Below the pieces are notes generated by a model. The model was not told the origin of the DNA. It searched no databases and was given only the letters and a program-made list of their open reading frames with translations. 64,000 nucleotides of DNA from assembly GCA_001939145.1 (NCBI GenBank), contig LSRX01001512.1, positions 1 through 64,000 on the forward strand. The letters are read 5' to 3'. Source of the stretch: Symbiodinium microadriaticum (Eukaryota > Sar > Dinophyceae > Suessiales > Symbiodiniaceae). A program made the translations under genes and the position numbers. This document shows, piece by piece, positions 1-11,645 of the stretch. Position 1 is the first letter of the stretch; each line of letters opens with the position of its first letter.

Positions 1-543
1 CCGCGTAGTGACCGCGTAGTGACCGCGAAGTCTCTCTGGCTCGAAGAGGCCGCTTTTGGGTCGTTTCTGACTTATTTTGCTCCTTGCTTCAATAGTCTCC
101 TTTTCCCATATATCTGCGTTTGCGGGCGGCTGCGCGCCTCCCGAACCTCCGGCAACGAGAAGGCAACAAGACTTGGCTTCCCAACATCCCTAACAAAAAA
201 GAATGCGTGTCCGTCTTCCTACTCGAAGCTGTAGATTGTCGCTAAAGCAACTAGCTTACAAAAAGCACAAAGTACGAATTTTGACGCTACATCCGCATCC
301 GCAGTGCAGTGGACAGGAGAACTTTTGGGTCAAGGACCTCACAGACCAAGAGGCTCAACAGTTGCTGGTTGCTGCCTCCCCGGTCAAAAAAACATTAATG
401 CTTCAAAGTACAACGTTTTTGCTTGTTGCTGTGGAACGGTCTTAGTCTTGAACTATCGTGCCTGCAGATCCGGCAGATACCTACAGGGTACTAAAAAAAA
501 GGCAGCGTCGCTGAGAATTGCAGATCAAACAAGAGAAAAGAAC
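1..543. other. Left flank, no recognisable gene
   Basis: The window opens with a short direct repeat of an 11-base unit (gaccgcgtagt type, two copies). I see open frames of up to about 180 residues here but none resembles a family I know, and the longest runs straight into the tandem repeat at 0.7-1.0 kb. I treat this stretch as non-coding. Confidence 0.4.
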
Positions 544-683
544 GTGTTGTCAGCTCCCAACTCTGTGATAGCTACAGGCCTGGTTTCGAGACAAGGTCAG
601 AATTCGGCCTTTCAGGGCTTTGCTGGAGGCCGTAAGACTTCGAATTTGAGGGACTCTAAAGTTCTTTGCAAAAGGGCGCGCGG

Positions 684-1000
684 CGCTTCGAAGCTGTTTG
701 AGGGGCGAGTCGAGAGGTTTAGAAGCTGTTTGAGGGCGAGACGTTGCGCTTGGAAGCTGTTTGCAGGTGAGGCGGCGGGCCGGAAGTTGTTTGCGAGGTG
801 TAGGGCTCGAAAGCTGTTTGCGGGCGAGGCGAGGGGCTCGGAAGCTGTTTGAGGGCGAGACGTTGTGCTTGGAAGCTGTTTGGAAGCGAGGCGTTGCTGT
901 TTGAGGGCGAGACGAAGGGCGTAGAAGCTGTTTGAAGGCGACGCGTTGCGCTTGGAAGCTGTTTGGAGGCGAGGCGTTGCGCTCGCAAGCTGTTTGGGGA
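684..1000. repeat. Imperfect tandem repeat, about 30-36 bp unit with gaagctgtttg core
   Basis: The core gaagctgtttg or ggaagctgtttg recurs about ten times, followed by variants of ggcgagacgttgcgcttg. Unit lengths vary, which argues for old, decaying copies. Long reading frames on both strands here (rich in Ser/Ala/Lys/Leu on the minus strand) are by-products of the repeat, not genes. Confidence 0.75.
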
Positions 1001-1083
1001 CGCGCGCGCTGCGCGCGCGCTTTGTTTCGGCGGCGCGGCATCGGTCTGGAAGGCTGCTGGGCAAGTCCTAAGGAAGCTGGCGA

Positions 1084-1193
1084 GCGAGACATAGCTCGAG
1101 AGACTGCTGGGCAAGCTGGCAAGCGAGACATAGCTCGAGAGACTGCTGGGCAAGCTGGCAAGCGAGACATAGCTCGAGAGACTGCTGGGCAAG
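1084..1193. repeat. 39-bp tandem repeat, three copies
   Basis: Copies begin at 1084, 1123 and 1162 with gcgagacatagctcgagaga and are nearly identical; the third diverges in its last few bases. The period is exactly 39 (13 codons), so one + frame shows a 13-residue repeat, but no start codon or context supports a protein. Confidence 0.85.
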
Positions 1194-1526
1194 CAGCTGG
1201 GAAGCTTCCTAAGGAAGCTGGCAAGCTGCTGGGAAACGCTTCCAAAGCTCAAACAAACGAGGAGTATCAAGCTCCTTCAGGAAGCTTGATACGCTTGATA
1301 CGCACCAAAAATCGATTCCGAGCAGCTGGCAAACGGTTCCGAAGCTGCTGTGCAGCGGCTTGCAAGCGGGCCGTCTTAGAGCGCCTTTGCAAGCTTTCAA
1401 GCGCCCCTAAGATCGCTTGAGCTACCGCCTCTAAGCCGCAGAATCGAACAGCCCTCAAAATACCGAATTCTGACTTATGTCTCGAAACAAGCCCTGTAGC
1501 TACCACAGAGTGGGAGCTGACAACAC

Positions 1527-3540
1527 CCTCCCCAGAGAGAGGGCGGTTGGGGTTGGGGTTAACCCCAAACTTAACTCCAGGCACAGGTTCGAACCCAGAA
1601 CGGGTTGAGGTTGGGGAGGGTTTTCCTGAACCCACAGGTTCAGAGACCCCCCCTTGGACCCAGCCTCCGGGGTTGCTATCTGGGTTCAACTCCAACCCCG
1701 TCCCTGCGGGGTATGCTCTAGCACCCGCCTCCCCTTGCGGGGTGATGTGCCACCGTGCGAGAAGATTTGGTCTCGGTCTTCCCTTGTGGAGGTGATGTGC
1801 CACCATCCCATACGTCTGGGCCTTTGGGTGGCAAGTCACGGCATGCCGAATTCATGAATTGATCAGACCTTGATTTTGTATGTTTTCTTGAAAAGAAAGG
1901 TGCAGGTGCGAATGGTGGATTGTCTGAGTATCCTCATTATTGTAAACCACCTGATTGGATTTCTCGACGGCATAATATTATGGTTATTGCAGGTTGGATT
2001 GTATTTGTATGCGAGTTTACGATTCGATAATCAGAATGAACTTATTTGCATGCGTGCTTTTGGGAATAAGGAACAAAGACAAAAGTTCCCAAATGTGAAT
2101 CCGCTGAAAACTCATTCGGATTCGTTGGGTTTTCGCAACTTTGGAAAAGCTGAGCTGTCCAGATGAATTGCTTCCAAGTTCCAAGGTTTTTGCATGGAAA
2201 GTGAACAGGTTCGCAGTTCGCTGATCGCGGCGCGACATGAGTAGCTTCCCACCTCACCAACGCAACTGTCAGGCTGGGCACTATGCTTTTATCATGAACA
2301 AGTACAGGACGTATGCCTGAGACAAATCCGTTTCAATTACGAGTTCGGCAATAGCTAGAATTAAACAGTTCACATCGTTCAAGGCAAGCTTTGGAAACCC
2401 CACGCTAACCGCATGTAAACACCATCCATTACATGGGTCTGCCATGACTCAGTTGCAGCATACAGCTGCTTGCCAATGGTGTTTTCTCCTTGAGTTGGAA
2501 ATGTCGCTTTTCCCAGCTTCCCAGGTTTGCAGACTGCTTTCATGAGGTCTGACAGGCCTGACGGCAAAGATTTCGCACGATTCTTGGCAAACTTATAATC
2601 AAGCATGCGGCTTTACGTTTTGCGTATTCAAGGAAGATGAAGGTGCTTGACAGTACCCGGCATCCTGTTTGACTCTTGTTCAAGCTTTTGGAGGCTTGAG
2701 ATAAGCCGGATCCTGGTCGAGGATGATAAGTTTGAAGCAGTCGAGAGCAGCTGTTGACACGAGAGCATGTATGACCAACCTCCACGATCCACTGTAGGCG
2801 AAAGCAACACTTGGCTGCATGTCTCCCATGGAATGAACATTCACATGGACAAGATCCATGACCACCAGCAGCAGTGGGTTGATACTTTCAACTGCGATCA
2901 ACAGTGGGTTGATAAATTTCGTGGTTTCGAAGCAAAATTTCTGCCCCCGACCTTGCAGTGAAGCTGTCGTGTACTAGCATTGCTCAGGACCCGCAGCCAG
3001 ACTTTATTGTATGCCAAACTGTATGGTCTAGATGTGTTGCTACAGTAAAGATTGAGTCTAACCACGTGAGTGATACAAGATGTACTGTGCTAGTGATTCA
3101 TGCTTTTTTGAAGACGTTCCATTGGCAAGGTGCTGTGATTGCTGCTCCAGTCGTTGTTTATCAACCTCATGTAGAAGACAAATAATTCAGTAGTGTTCGT
3201 TCACAGGGCGAACGATTTGCCAAGCGTAGTTGAGGCGTTGCAGCATCTGCTTGTAAACATACAGAGTTTTGAGAAGACGTGCAACGTCGACCTTTTAGCA
3301 AATTTGAGGTGATGTCTGCTGGCGCTGTCACGGCTCAAGCAGGAGGCAAAGTCACACTGTGGCCCAGAGCATCCAATTCGCCGATGCCTCAGTCAGACAG
3401 GTCAATGTATGTCTGTAGATGGACAGTCAGGCAGACAGATGCACCTTTGCATATACGCGTGCACTATGCGGACATGTGGAGCATGACACGGAAGCGGGAC
3501 AGATACATGTCGGGGTAAGTCAGGACATGTCCAGCAAGAT
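1527..3540. other. Intergenic stretch with GC-rich degenerate repeat, no recognised gene
   Basis: 1527-1850 contains Pro/Asn-coding-like runs built from gggttcgaacc and ggttggggtt variants plus two copies of ggtgatgtgccacc (about 1740 and 1790). 1860-3540 is lower in GC; at 2867-2925 a short local duplication (cagtgggttgata, twice) is visible. No open frame resembles a known protein. Confidence 0.5.
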
Positions 3541-3589
3541 AGGTGAGTACACGGAGACTTGACACATGTTCATATCAGTACGTGTATAT

Positions 3590-3837
3590 GTGTGGTGTGT
3601 CTCCTTGTCTAGGTCTATGTCAATTACTATGTATATGTATATCTGTGTGTTTGTGTGTAACAATGTAGATGTTGACGTAGATGTAGATGTGCATGTGCAT
3701 GCGTGTGTGTGTGTGTGTGTATATGTGCATGTGCATGCGTAGGAATGTGTACATGTACAGTTCATGTGCATGTACATGTGTACGCGTATGCGTATGTATA
3801 TGTACATGTATAAGTATACGTTTGTGTAGATGTAAAC

Positions 3838-3918
<81 letters not shown>

Positions 3919-4208
3919 CAGGCAAGATAAATAAATGAACATGTGTTTGTTTGCGTATGTACACGTACGTGTGTATGTGTATGTGTGCGTGTATGTGTAC
4001 GTGCGTGTATGTGTACGTGTACGTGTATGTGTATGTGCATGTGTAGGTGTATGCGCATGTCCATGTGTGTGTGCATGTGTATGTGTATGTGTATATGTAT
4101 ATCTATGTTTATTTTATTCGTATATATGTAAGCATTTGTATATGTGTACATGTATATGTACATGTGTACATGTATGTGTATATGTGTACATGTATATGTA
4201 TATGTATA

Positions 4209-4239
<31 letters not shown>

Positions 4240-4258
4240 GCATATGTACATGTACATG
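3590..4258. repeat. Compound microsatellite (tatatg and related tgtatg units)
   Basis: 3838-3917 is a near-perfect tatatg hexamer run of about 13 copies. It is flanked on both sides by degenerate gtgtatgtgtac-like sequence extending to about 4258. The long Tyr/Ile/His or Cys/Met/Val reading frames on both strands are artefacts of the repeat. Confidence 0.92.
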
Positions 4259-4494
4259 GACGTTATGTCATGAGCCGTCAGTTCATGTCAGCCTTAGCCT
4301 ACCCAGGGCTTTGCCGTTGGGAAAGTGTTGTGCCGATGCGAGGCCATGGCCGCGATCCCAGCGGGGAACGTTCCTGACCCTGTCAGGGTCCCGATGCTTT
4401 CCAAACGGCCGAAGCGCTGATGCATGCACGGTTCATGCCAATATTGTTATCAAACCACCCTCTGACAGAATTCCTGAACTGTGTGCCTGATTAG

Positions 4495-5022
4495 GAAGAA
4501 GAGATGGAGGAGGAGTTGGAAGATCTGCCTGAGACCGAGAAGGAGGCCAGACTAAGAAGAGACACTAAGTCGCTTGCGCGGCCTTTCAGTGTGTGGCTTT
4601 TTGACGGAAGGTGGACCCCCTTCGACATGCAAGGATCCGGCGCGAGGTGAATGGAAAGGCATTCACAGGTTACGTGGAGGACATTGAGCAGGGCAAGGTC
4701 ACTCACGAAAGCTGCTCTGTTGCATTGGAGTTTGCCTACTTGCAAGTGCAGGCGTTTTGACAAACCTGTGCATGGGAAGCCTCTTTGCGTGTTTGTCATG
4801 TGGGTGTCTCGCCAAGGACTTTACCGAATAAAGTATGAGGATGGTGACCTTGAGCCTGTGCTGACATTGCTGACGTGCAAGCTAGCAGGCTGCAAGGAAG
4901 GCAGGTGTGTGAGGTGCTTGTTGGAGAATGCGAATCCAGTATGTGGCTGCCAAGGAGCACTTGACACCGGAGCAGGTGAAAGAAATGAGGATCGAAGACG
5001 ATGACGAGGTGCTGTTGTGATA
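4495..5022 (+). CDS. Tudor-like-domain protein fragment, acidic N-terminus, interrupted frame
   Basis: A splice-type AG (4493-4494) is followed ten bases later by ATG 4504, which opens an acidic start (MEEELEDLPETEKEARLR) and continues to WLFDGRWTPFDMQ near 4630. The frame then breaks. A second frame gives REVNGKAFTGYVEDIEQGKV (about 4643-4700), a third gives GLYRIKYEDGDLE (about 4814-4855). A last block ends KEMRIEDDDEVLL with TGA about 5018-5020. The order 'F-x-G-x-V' then 'LYRIxYEDGDxE' is typical of Tudor/PWWP-like chromatin-reader folds. The breaks may be introns, but the first occurs with no room for one, so an indel or sequence error is likely. Function is inferred: binding of modified histone tails or similar chromatin targets. 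Confidence 0.5.
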
Positions 5023-5079
5023 AAGATGCTTGTAGAAATTGCTATCAGCATTTGCAACGTGTCGCGGTGGCGGTGTATT

Positions 5080-5558
5080 GATGGAGGACGGCGATCTTGA
5101 AGAAGAGGATGCAGAAGACGAGGAACCGTCGAAGGTGGGGTGGACCGGTCTTGGAAGTCTGAAGTGGGAGGGTCCAGCGGTTTTTCGGACAGGCATCGGG
5201 ATCTCCGAAAGCCAAGGCGAAGGCCAAAGCAAAGGCCAAAGCTAAGGACCTTTGCCAGCGATTTGTCTCGATTGCACTGGATGCAATCTCCAGCCTACGC
5301 GAGTCTTCCTGAGGCCACCCCCAAGGCCAAGGCAAAAGCCAAAGCAAAAGCTAAGGCCAAGGCGCCTTGGATGCTTTCTCTTAAGACACATTCGACTCAA
5401 GAACTTGAAGCCAGGCAGCGCCAAAGGCAACCGCCAAGGCCAAGGCAAAGGCGAAAGCCAAGGCGAAGGCCAAAGCCAAGGCCGCTCCAAAGGCTAAGGC
5501 GAAAGCCAAGGCACAGTGTGCCTCGATGCTTAAGGGGTGTTTTTTGGATGTCTTTTAG
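5080..5558 (+). CDS. Acidic and Lys-Ala-repeat coding blocks (histone H1-tail-like)
   Basis: An acidic run (MEDGDLEEEDAEDEEP, from 5080) is followed by three Lys-Ala blocks. Block 1 (5193-5312) has KAKAKAKAKAKAK then DLCQRFVSIALDAISSLRES and a TGA. Block 2 (5311-5418) lies in the +1 frame and begins EATPKAKAKAKAKA. Block 3 (5415-5558) is back in the first frame, ends KAKAKAQCASMLKGCFLDVF and stops at TAG 5556. Alternating Lys-Ala tails are found in linker histones and dinoflagellate histone-like proteins. Together with the Tudor-like block just upstream, a chromatin protein is plausible. The blocks may be exons of the 4.5-kb locus. The same DNA read in wrong frames gives Arg/Pro/Gln runs. Confidence 0.45.
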
Positions 5559-5634
5559 CGGCTTTTGAAATGCAGGAAGTTTGCTTTAGGTCATGTTTTG
5601 TCTTACCACTCCGATTTTCTTTGTCTTTGCAGCC

Positions 5635-7017
5635 ATGTTGCCCACAGGCCCGCCTTCCTTGCACGGCCTTCACACAGGGCAAGGACGGCCTTCCGAAGCC
5701 AATGGCTGGAGCCGCGAGCACGCGGCGATGGCCCCTGGCGGCTGGGCCGCTCAGCAAAGCGAGGAGATCTTGGAAGAGGAGAACGTCCGTTTGTCCGATG
5801 ACCTGCGGCACAGGACCTTGAGAATACAACCTGGCACTGTGAGACTGCGAGGCTTTCGAGAGAGGGGGATATGGGGGGATGGGGATTTCTGCTGAGGAGT
5901 TTGGAACTCGAGCGGCTGGGTCGAGAGGCTGATGGATTGCGGGAGCAGATCCGAGAGGAGCAGCAGCGGAGGCAGAGCCGGGTCGCCGACCTCACAGAGC
6001 AAGTGATCACAGTCCAGGGTCACTCTCAAAGAGACCTTAGTAACCAGACTTCTCGTATACAGCATAGTATAGTATGAAGGGCTTTTTCCTTTGGCTTTTG
6101 GTTTCTTTTCGGCAGTCCGAGGTCAGAACAAGCTGCTGCAGGCTCAACTCTCACAGCTCCAGCTTCGAAGCTCCTCGAGTGCGGCAGATGCCACGGGGCT
6201 GAAACGGGAAGTCGTCGCCAAGACCATGGAGCTGGAGAAGTTGGTCCGTGAGTTTCAGCAAGTCCATGCTGATCTCTTCTCACGTGCTCAGTCCCTATCA
6301 GACAGCATGCTGCGCCTTTCCGACTCCTCCAACGCTCCTAAATCCAATGGCCCCAAACAGTCGGACGCGGGGAGTCCACTGCGGAATTTGCTGAGTGCTG
6401 ATTCAGCACCGCAGAGGGCGGAGCAATCCCAGTTTGCCTCGCTAGGGCCCCTTGATGACGAGACGCGACACGCCTTAAAAACACGACTTCAATCTCTTGG
6501 AGATGTGGTCGTTTTTGCGAGTGACAAGTTTGATGCTTGCTGCGCATCTGGACACAGCATACCTCCTGGTGCGATGCGTGTCAGGCCTCGCCGATGCGAT
6601 CATGTCTTCCTTATAGAGTGTCTCATGCCCTATTGGGTCGAAGGCCTCTGTCCTGTGTGCCGCTGTAGCTTTGCTTACAGCCGTGTCGATGGTGTTGACG
6701 AGAGTGACAGATGCTCCTCCGTGTCCACCAGTGTCTCACAGCGTGCCAAGCGGGTTTCCTCGCAGAAGCCCATGCGTGGGCATTGGGATGACGGAGCTGC
6801 AGTTGGAAGCCTCGGAAGCTTAGGCTCTCTGAGGGCTCCGAGGTACATGCGTGCTGCCATCGTGGAACGACAGCGGAGCTCGTCCTGTGGAGCACGGAGT
6901 GATGTATCAGTTGGAGAACGAGGACCCCGATCCCCCTCGCGTTCTGGGACCGGAGGTACGGGTATCTCTGGGTCGTTGAGCAGGACATCATCCGGACACA
7001 GGGACCGGCCCCTCTAA
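5635..7017 (+). CDS. Coiled-coil / RING-like zinc-finger protein, 3-4 exons
   Basis: A pyrimidine tract and cag end at 5632, two bases before ATG 5635. The frame runs through a coiled coil (EEILEEENVRLSDDLRHR, about 5760-5815). The coil continues in another frame at about 5885-6020 (LERLGREADGLREQIREEQQ). A large last exon begins after ttttcggcag (about 6114) and ends at TAA 7015. That exon starts with more coil, then a Cys/His cluster (6535-6670): CDHVFLIECLMPYWVEGLCP followed by VCRC. It has Cys-x-His, Cys and Cys-x2-Cys in RING order, preceded by paired Cys, but spacing is not canonical. A Ser/Arg-rich tail follows. By family analogy it could be a ubiquitin ligase acting with a coiled-coil partner; this is inference. 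Intron ends are approximate. Confidence 0.65.
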
Positions 7018-10000
7018 CCGCTGTGAGTCCCACTGCGTAGACTTCAGAATCCTGCAGTCCAGTCGAAGCAGCTCCACTCCGAGCCTTCGATAGCCTTCGA
7101 AGCTGTGGCCCTGGACCATATGACGAGTCGACGACCAGAGCGATGGCCATGCTGTGCGAGGCTTCCAACCAGAATGAAGCGGTCTCTGCATGAAGGGCTT
7201 TGTTGCAATGCACTTTAAATCGGGACAAGTCTCACACCCGACAGAGGCACGCCACGATGCATCGTGAGAAAAGATTGCGATTAGATGCTGTTTCAAGCCC
7301 TCTTGTTGTTTCTGATGAGGCCAAAGCGAAGGCGGTGGTGTCTCGGCTAAACTATATCAGCTGCAAGATCTCAATCTGTCGTGATGTTAACTTCTTGGCA
7401 GAGATCATCCTATGTAGGCAAGCCGGGTCCCACCGATGTTGTGACAATGTATTGGGGTGCCTGGCCAGCGTGTGGTCTTGCTGAGATCAAGAAGCCTTCA
7501 AAGAGATGAAGGGCCAACGGTGGGCTTCTCAGTCCGTGAAGATGCAAAGCTGTGAGTGCGAAGCCCCTCAAAAAAGAGGTGGTTTTGAACACAGAGTGGC
7601 AGACTGCCCTCGGGGAGAGCAGGCAGAGATTCTGGCGGGCTGCACACGTCGGATCCTGGTCCTGTGCCAGGTAAGAAAGATTTGACACCCTGCCGCTGGG
7701 TTTCTCTACTCTGAAGGACCGACATGTTCATGGTGCCCCCAGTGGGTACCGTGGCAGTATCAGTGCGATTTGTTGCAGAGCCGCTCAGGAGCTTGTGCGA
7801 TTGAGCTGAGAAGACTGATGGGCCATGTCGAGAGACTGAAGGGGCTGCTTTTCGGAAATCTTCTGCTTATTCAACCCTGCTGCAAGCCAAAGTGCTGGCT
7901 GCCACAGTAACGAAAGTGCGAAGAGAGAGCAGGCAGGCCCTTCACCACCTGCCAGAAGTTTAGTGCAGATCTCAAGGGACACCAGATGTGATCGCCTGTG
8001 TGCCCGACACAGTCTTGAAGTTAGTCGGAGCTCTGGAGTTGTCGGGCAAGAACATGTCTGGTGTTTTGTCTTGACATGCTTGCGTTGGGGGCTCCTCCTT
8101 GTGCAACACGAGAAGGTCTCTCAGGTCTTTCGCGGCCACGCTGCAGAGTCGACAGAGCAGCAATGTGTTAGGGCATTGCTGTGAGTTTGCAGGGGCTCCG
8201 TCCGCCTTGCCGTCCACGCCTCTCGCACGCGGCTGGGCTTTGCGTCCCATATGCTTTTCGCATAAAAGCAAAGATCCCAGTCTTGCATAAGTGTAATAGC
8301 CCTGTGCAGCTTCTGATACTGTGCATGTGCATTGCTTGCATGTGCGAGGGAAGGACGGTGTTCAAAGTGTGAGGCAACTAGGAATATCTGATAGAGGGCG
8401 CAGTGTGGCATTTTCGATTGCCTTGACTCATCAGAAGAACCAACGAGCTAGCTGCAGTGTCCGCTCAGGACCCTTACCGTTACACTGAGACTTTGCAGCA
8501 CGCATCTCAATGCTCCCATGCTTTGCTTCCGACACGGGCCATGGGCCATGCGAAAGCAAAAGCTGGAGCAAACGGAACCCTTGAAAACGGAGCTCCTCGA
8601 GGCCCAGGGCGCCAAGCTTCTTAGTTAGGCTTCTTCCTCGGGTGTTGCGAGATCGCAGGCCGAAAGCGTTCGGGTCCGCGGTTGCTGGGTTCCCAGCTGT
8701 AGAATCGGAGTTTCTGCTATGACTGCAGTTCTTCATTCAGGTGGGTGTTGCCTCTGTGGCTGACGACTGTGGTGGTACTGACTTTGCTCACCTTCAGGCC
8801 AGGCCACTGTGCGGGTTTCTTGTCATGAGATGCAGCCTCTACCGATGTCTCTGTATCAGTCCTTGCATCTCCACCGTCTCCACCTGGCTTTTTTGCGACA
8901 ACGCCGTGCTTGCTGCCTTTCGGACAGGATCGCATATCACTTGCTGACGTCGTTTTCGGTTTTGCAGTGCATTCTCGCTTCTCAGCGCTTCTCAAAAGAA
9001 GCCTGCAAGGTAATCCAAGAGCTCATGGAGTCTCTTTGGTCCCTTGCGGACACCAACTGTGGATTTCAGCCTCAGCTGAGGAGCCTGCCCTGGATATCAG
9101 CTCACTGTTGAGGCTGTGTTCATCCATCTTTCCCCACCACAAGCTGCTGCGCAGTCTTCAACAAGCTGCCCAGCATCACCGTCTGTGTCAACTTGTGGCA
9201 GTCAACTCTGACCGGATGATTTCAGATGCCAGTGGAACTGGCCGTGAAGATCCCCAAGCACTCGACCTCGCGACCTTGTTTGGGGCACTGTACAAAACTC
9301 GGTACGTGACGTTCCTAAGCTCCCAACATCTGCACACCGATCGGGGCAGCGTTGTGGAACAACAAGATCTTTTGTGTTGACGCTGTCTACCGGAGCCAAG
9401 CTCGTTCCGCGCAAGAGGGATGCAGACCTTGGTCGTGCTCTGGTTTTGCGGTCGTCTAAACGCCCCATACTGGCCCACTGAAACGTCTCGAACAAGGGCG
9501 GCACGGCTTGAGACTGCAACAAACATTTTGCAAGGTCTTAGAGTGAGACACCCTGTGGAGTTTGATTGCAGTGGCTGCGAGTGACCGTTGCCCTGAACTG
9601 CACGATGAACTGCGGGTCCCATGCTTGCAGGCGATTCCTCCCAGGCAAGGAAGGACCTGTAGTGACTGTAGTGATGACCGCAAGTTCTGCTGTTGTCTCT
9701 GTGCCTTTTTTTTTGGCAAGACTCCCTGCCCGTTGCTCTCGGTGCAGAGGAGGAGTACGAAAGCCACGCTCGGACATCAGGCAAAGCACAAGGTCCCGAA
9801 GGCCGTAGGACTTCTCGAAGCTCTGCAGGCCGAACGAAAGTGTTGAGCTCCTTTACAAGCTGGGACATTGGCATCGTCGTCGACACGAGGACCGCAGTCT
9901 CCTCGATTTAGAAACTTGGTGCCTTTTGCATGTGGAGGATGTGGAAGCGCTGGTTTCTTTTCACTGGGCCAAAGAGGCTCGAAGTACGGGCTTGATTTGT

Positions 10001-10290
10001 GCATCTCTGAAGCCAGCCTTCCATGCGAGTTGCACCAGAGGTGCTCCAACACCAGATTGGATCGCTCCATTCTTTGGTTGCGGTGGAAATCCTTGCCGAC
10101 ATAGCGGAGACCATGGACTCGCAAAACAGGTTTCCTCACATGTTCACAATCGCCCGAAGCACCCGTCTTGCAAGCCATGTGATCCTTTTGCCAGCCTCTG
10201 GGCCATGGGCGAGAAGTTGGCCGTGTACGAGGTTGGGTTGCTCTCCCTTTATACAGTGCAAGTGGCGGTGTGATAGAATCTGTTAAGCCA
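7018..10290. other. Mostly non-coding; isolated exon-like segments on +
   Basis: No recognised family. Segments with exon-like composition after a tract ending in cag include about 8968-9100 (frame with CKVIQELMESLWSLADTNCG) and an ATG-started frame at 10023 containing VAVEILADIAETMDSQNRFP. Neither has a detectable homologue by eye. They may be exons of an unknown + strand gene or chance frames. No RNA gene or strong repeat is visible. Confidence 0.3.
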
Positions 10291-10366
10291 TGTGTCATAC
10301 ATAAATATGTATGTAGCAACATACATATGTTCTTTTTCTTTGTCAAATTTCATTGTTCATCGCCGG

Positions 10367-10415
10367 AGGAGTGCCTCTCCATCATCGAGTCGTTTGACTC
10401 TGGAGAGGCGTGGCA
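10367..10415. other. Hairpin-forming inverted repeat
   Basis: gtgcctctcca (from 10367) is matched, with a small interruption, by tggagaggcgtggcac about 20 bases later. The loop contains gtcgtttgac. The context is intergenic, and no promoter or terminator role can be assigned in a dinoflagellate. Confidence 0.4.
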
Positions 10416-10661
10416 CCCTGCAAACCTCAAGCCGTAAGCACCTCATCCTCTATCCTACCCTGCACTGAATCCTTATTCCGTCGATGAGTACACATCTTGA
10501 ACCCCAAGCCCGAAAGTCTGACAGCAACTCTCCAAGGTTTTCAGGGGGGCCTGTTTTCGGGTGATTCCTTGGGCTTGGAGGTCGACCGGCTACTTAGCCG
10601 GGTCTCGGAATTCACCGAACCGCTGAAGAACATGGGCTTGGCTGGAGACCAAGTCTGTGGA

Positions 10662-11645
10662 CTGTCCCTATGTATGTATATAAACAATAAACACATAGAT
10701 ACATGATATATATATATATATATTTATTTATTTAGGTATGGATACATAACACATACACTACATGCACTTTACATACATGATTAGATCTGGAGGTAATGTT
10801 ACAGTTACGTTACCTAGCATCACTTACTAGAAAGAAGTGGAAAGTAATACAAGACAATACAAACTACAGTATTTTATAATATGACATACCTGTAAAATAA
10901 GCCAAACACAGACTAATATGCCACAATCTGTCATAGTACAACATAGCTTTCTAGAACATTAAATAGTATGATATATAGTATAGTATCGGATAATATGATA
11001 ACTGCATAATAGAATGACAAACACTACAATACCAGATAGTTTAAACATGTCATATACTGTAATGCAGTATCGTATGCAGTATAGTATAGTATAGTTTATA
11101 TTATATTTCATTTTATACGAATATAATATAATATTTATATAATATAATATTGTACTATATTATATGATTTTATTTTATATCACGTTATATTATATTACGT
11201 TAGATTATATTACGTATATTATAGTATATTATAATATAATATGTATATGTATATTATATTATATTACATTATATTACATTAAATTACATTATATTACATT
11301 TTATTTATGTTAAATTTTATCATATCATATCATATTATATTGTATTATATCATATTGTATTATTTTTCTTCTTCTTATTATTATTATTATTGTTATTACT
11401 GTTAATGTATGTATATGTCATTATATATTGTACTATATCATATTACATCATATTATATTATATTATATCGTATTATATTATATTGTACTACGTTATAGTA
11501 TATTATGCTATATTATATTATGTTATAGCATAGTAGGATATAGTGTAGTATAGTATAGTATAGTACAGTATAGTAGGGTAGGGTAGAGTAGAGTAGAGTA
11601 TAGTAGAGTATAGTATAGTATACAGTGCAGTATCATATTCCATGC
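10662..11645. repeat. AT-rich low-complexity block (TATAG / TATTA pentamer-like)
   Basis: A ta dinucleotide run (about 10703-10725) is followed by about 900 bases made of degenerate ttata, tatag and tatta units. It ends in a clearer gtata/gtaga pentamer array (about 11530-11625). Base composition is sharply different from both flanks. No coding capacity. Confidence 0.85.

Larger units (their letters stand above)
544..1526. repeat. Foldback-type element with long imperfect terminal inverted repeats
   Basis: The left arm starts gtgttgtcagctccca (544-559). The right arm ends with its exact reverse complement (1511-1526). The similarity continues inward with mismatches for about 80 bases (to about 625 and from about 1443) and weakly to about 130 bases, including a shared gtcagaattcgg block. 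The interior is packed with tandem repeats. No transposase frame is seen, and no clear target-site duplication flanks the arms. A non-autonomous foldback or MITE-like element is the simplest reading. An inverted duplication of a local sequence is the alternative. Confidence 0.7.

Noticed and set aside
550-1270. Minus-strand open frames of 150-230 residues (Ser/Ala/Lys/Gln-rich)
   Set aside because: They lie over the gaagctgtttg tandem repeat; all three frames are open and low in complexity, as expected from a GC-rich repeat without stops.
1580-1600. ggttcgaaccc, resembling a tRNA T-arm
   Set aside because: No acceptor stem, D-arm or anticodon arm could be placed around it; it lies in a degenerate GC-rich repeat.
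3520-4490. Poly-Tyr/Ile, Thr/Tyr, His and Cys/Met/Val frames on both strands
   Set aside because: Produced by the tatatg/tgtatg microsatellite.
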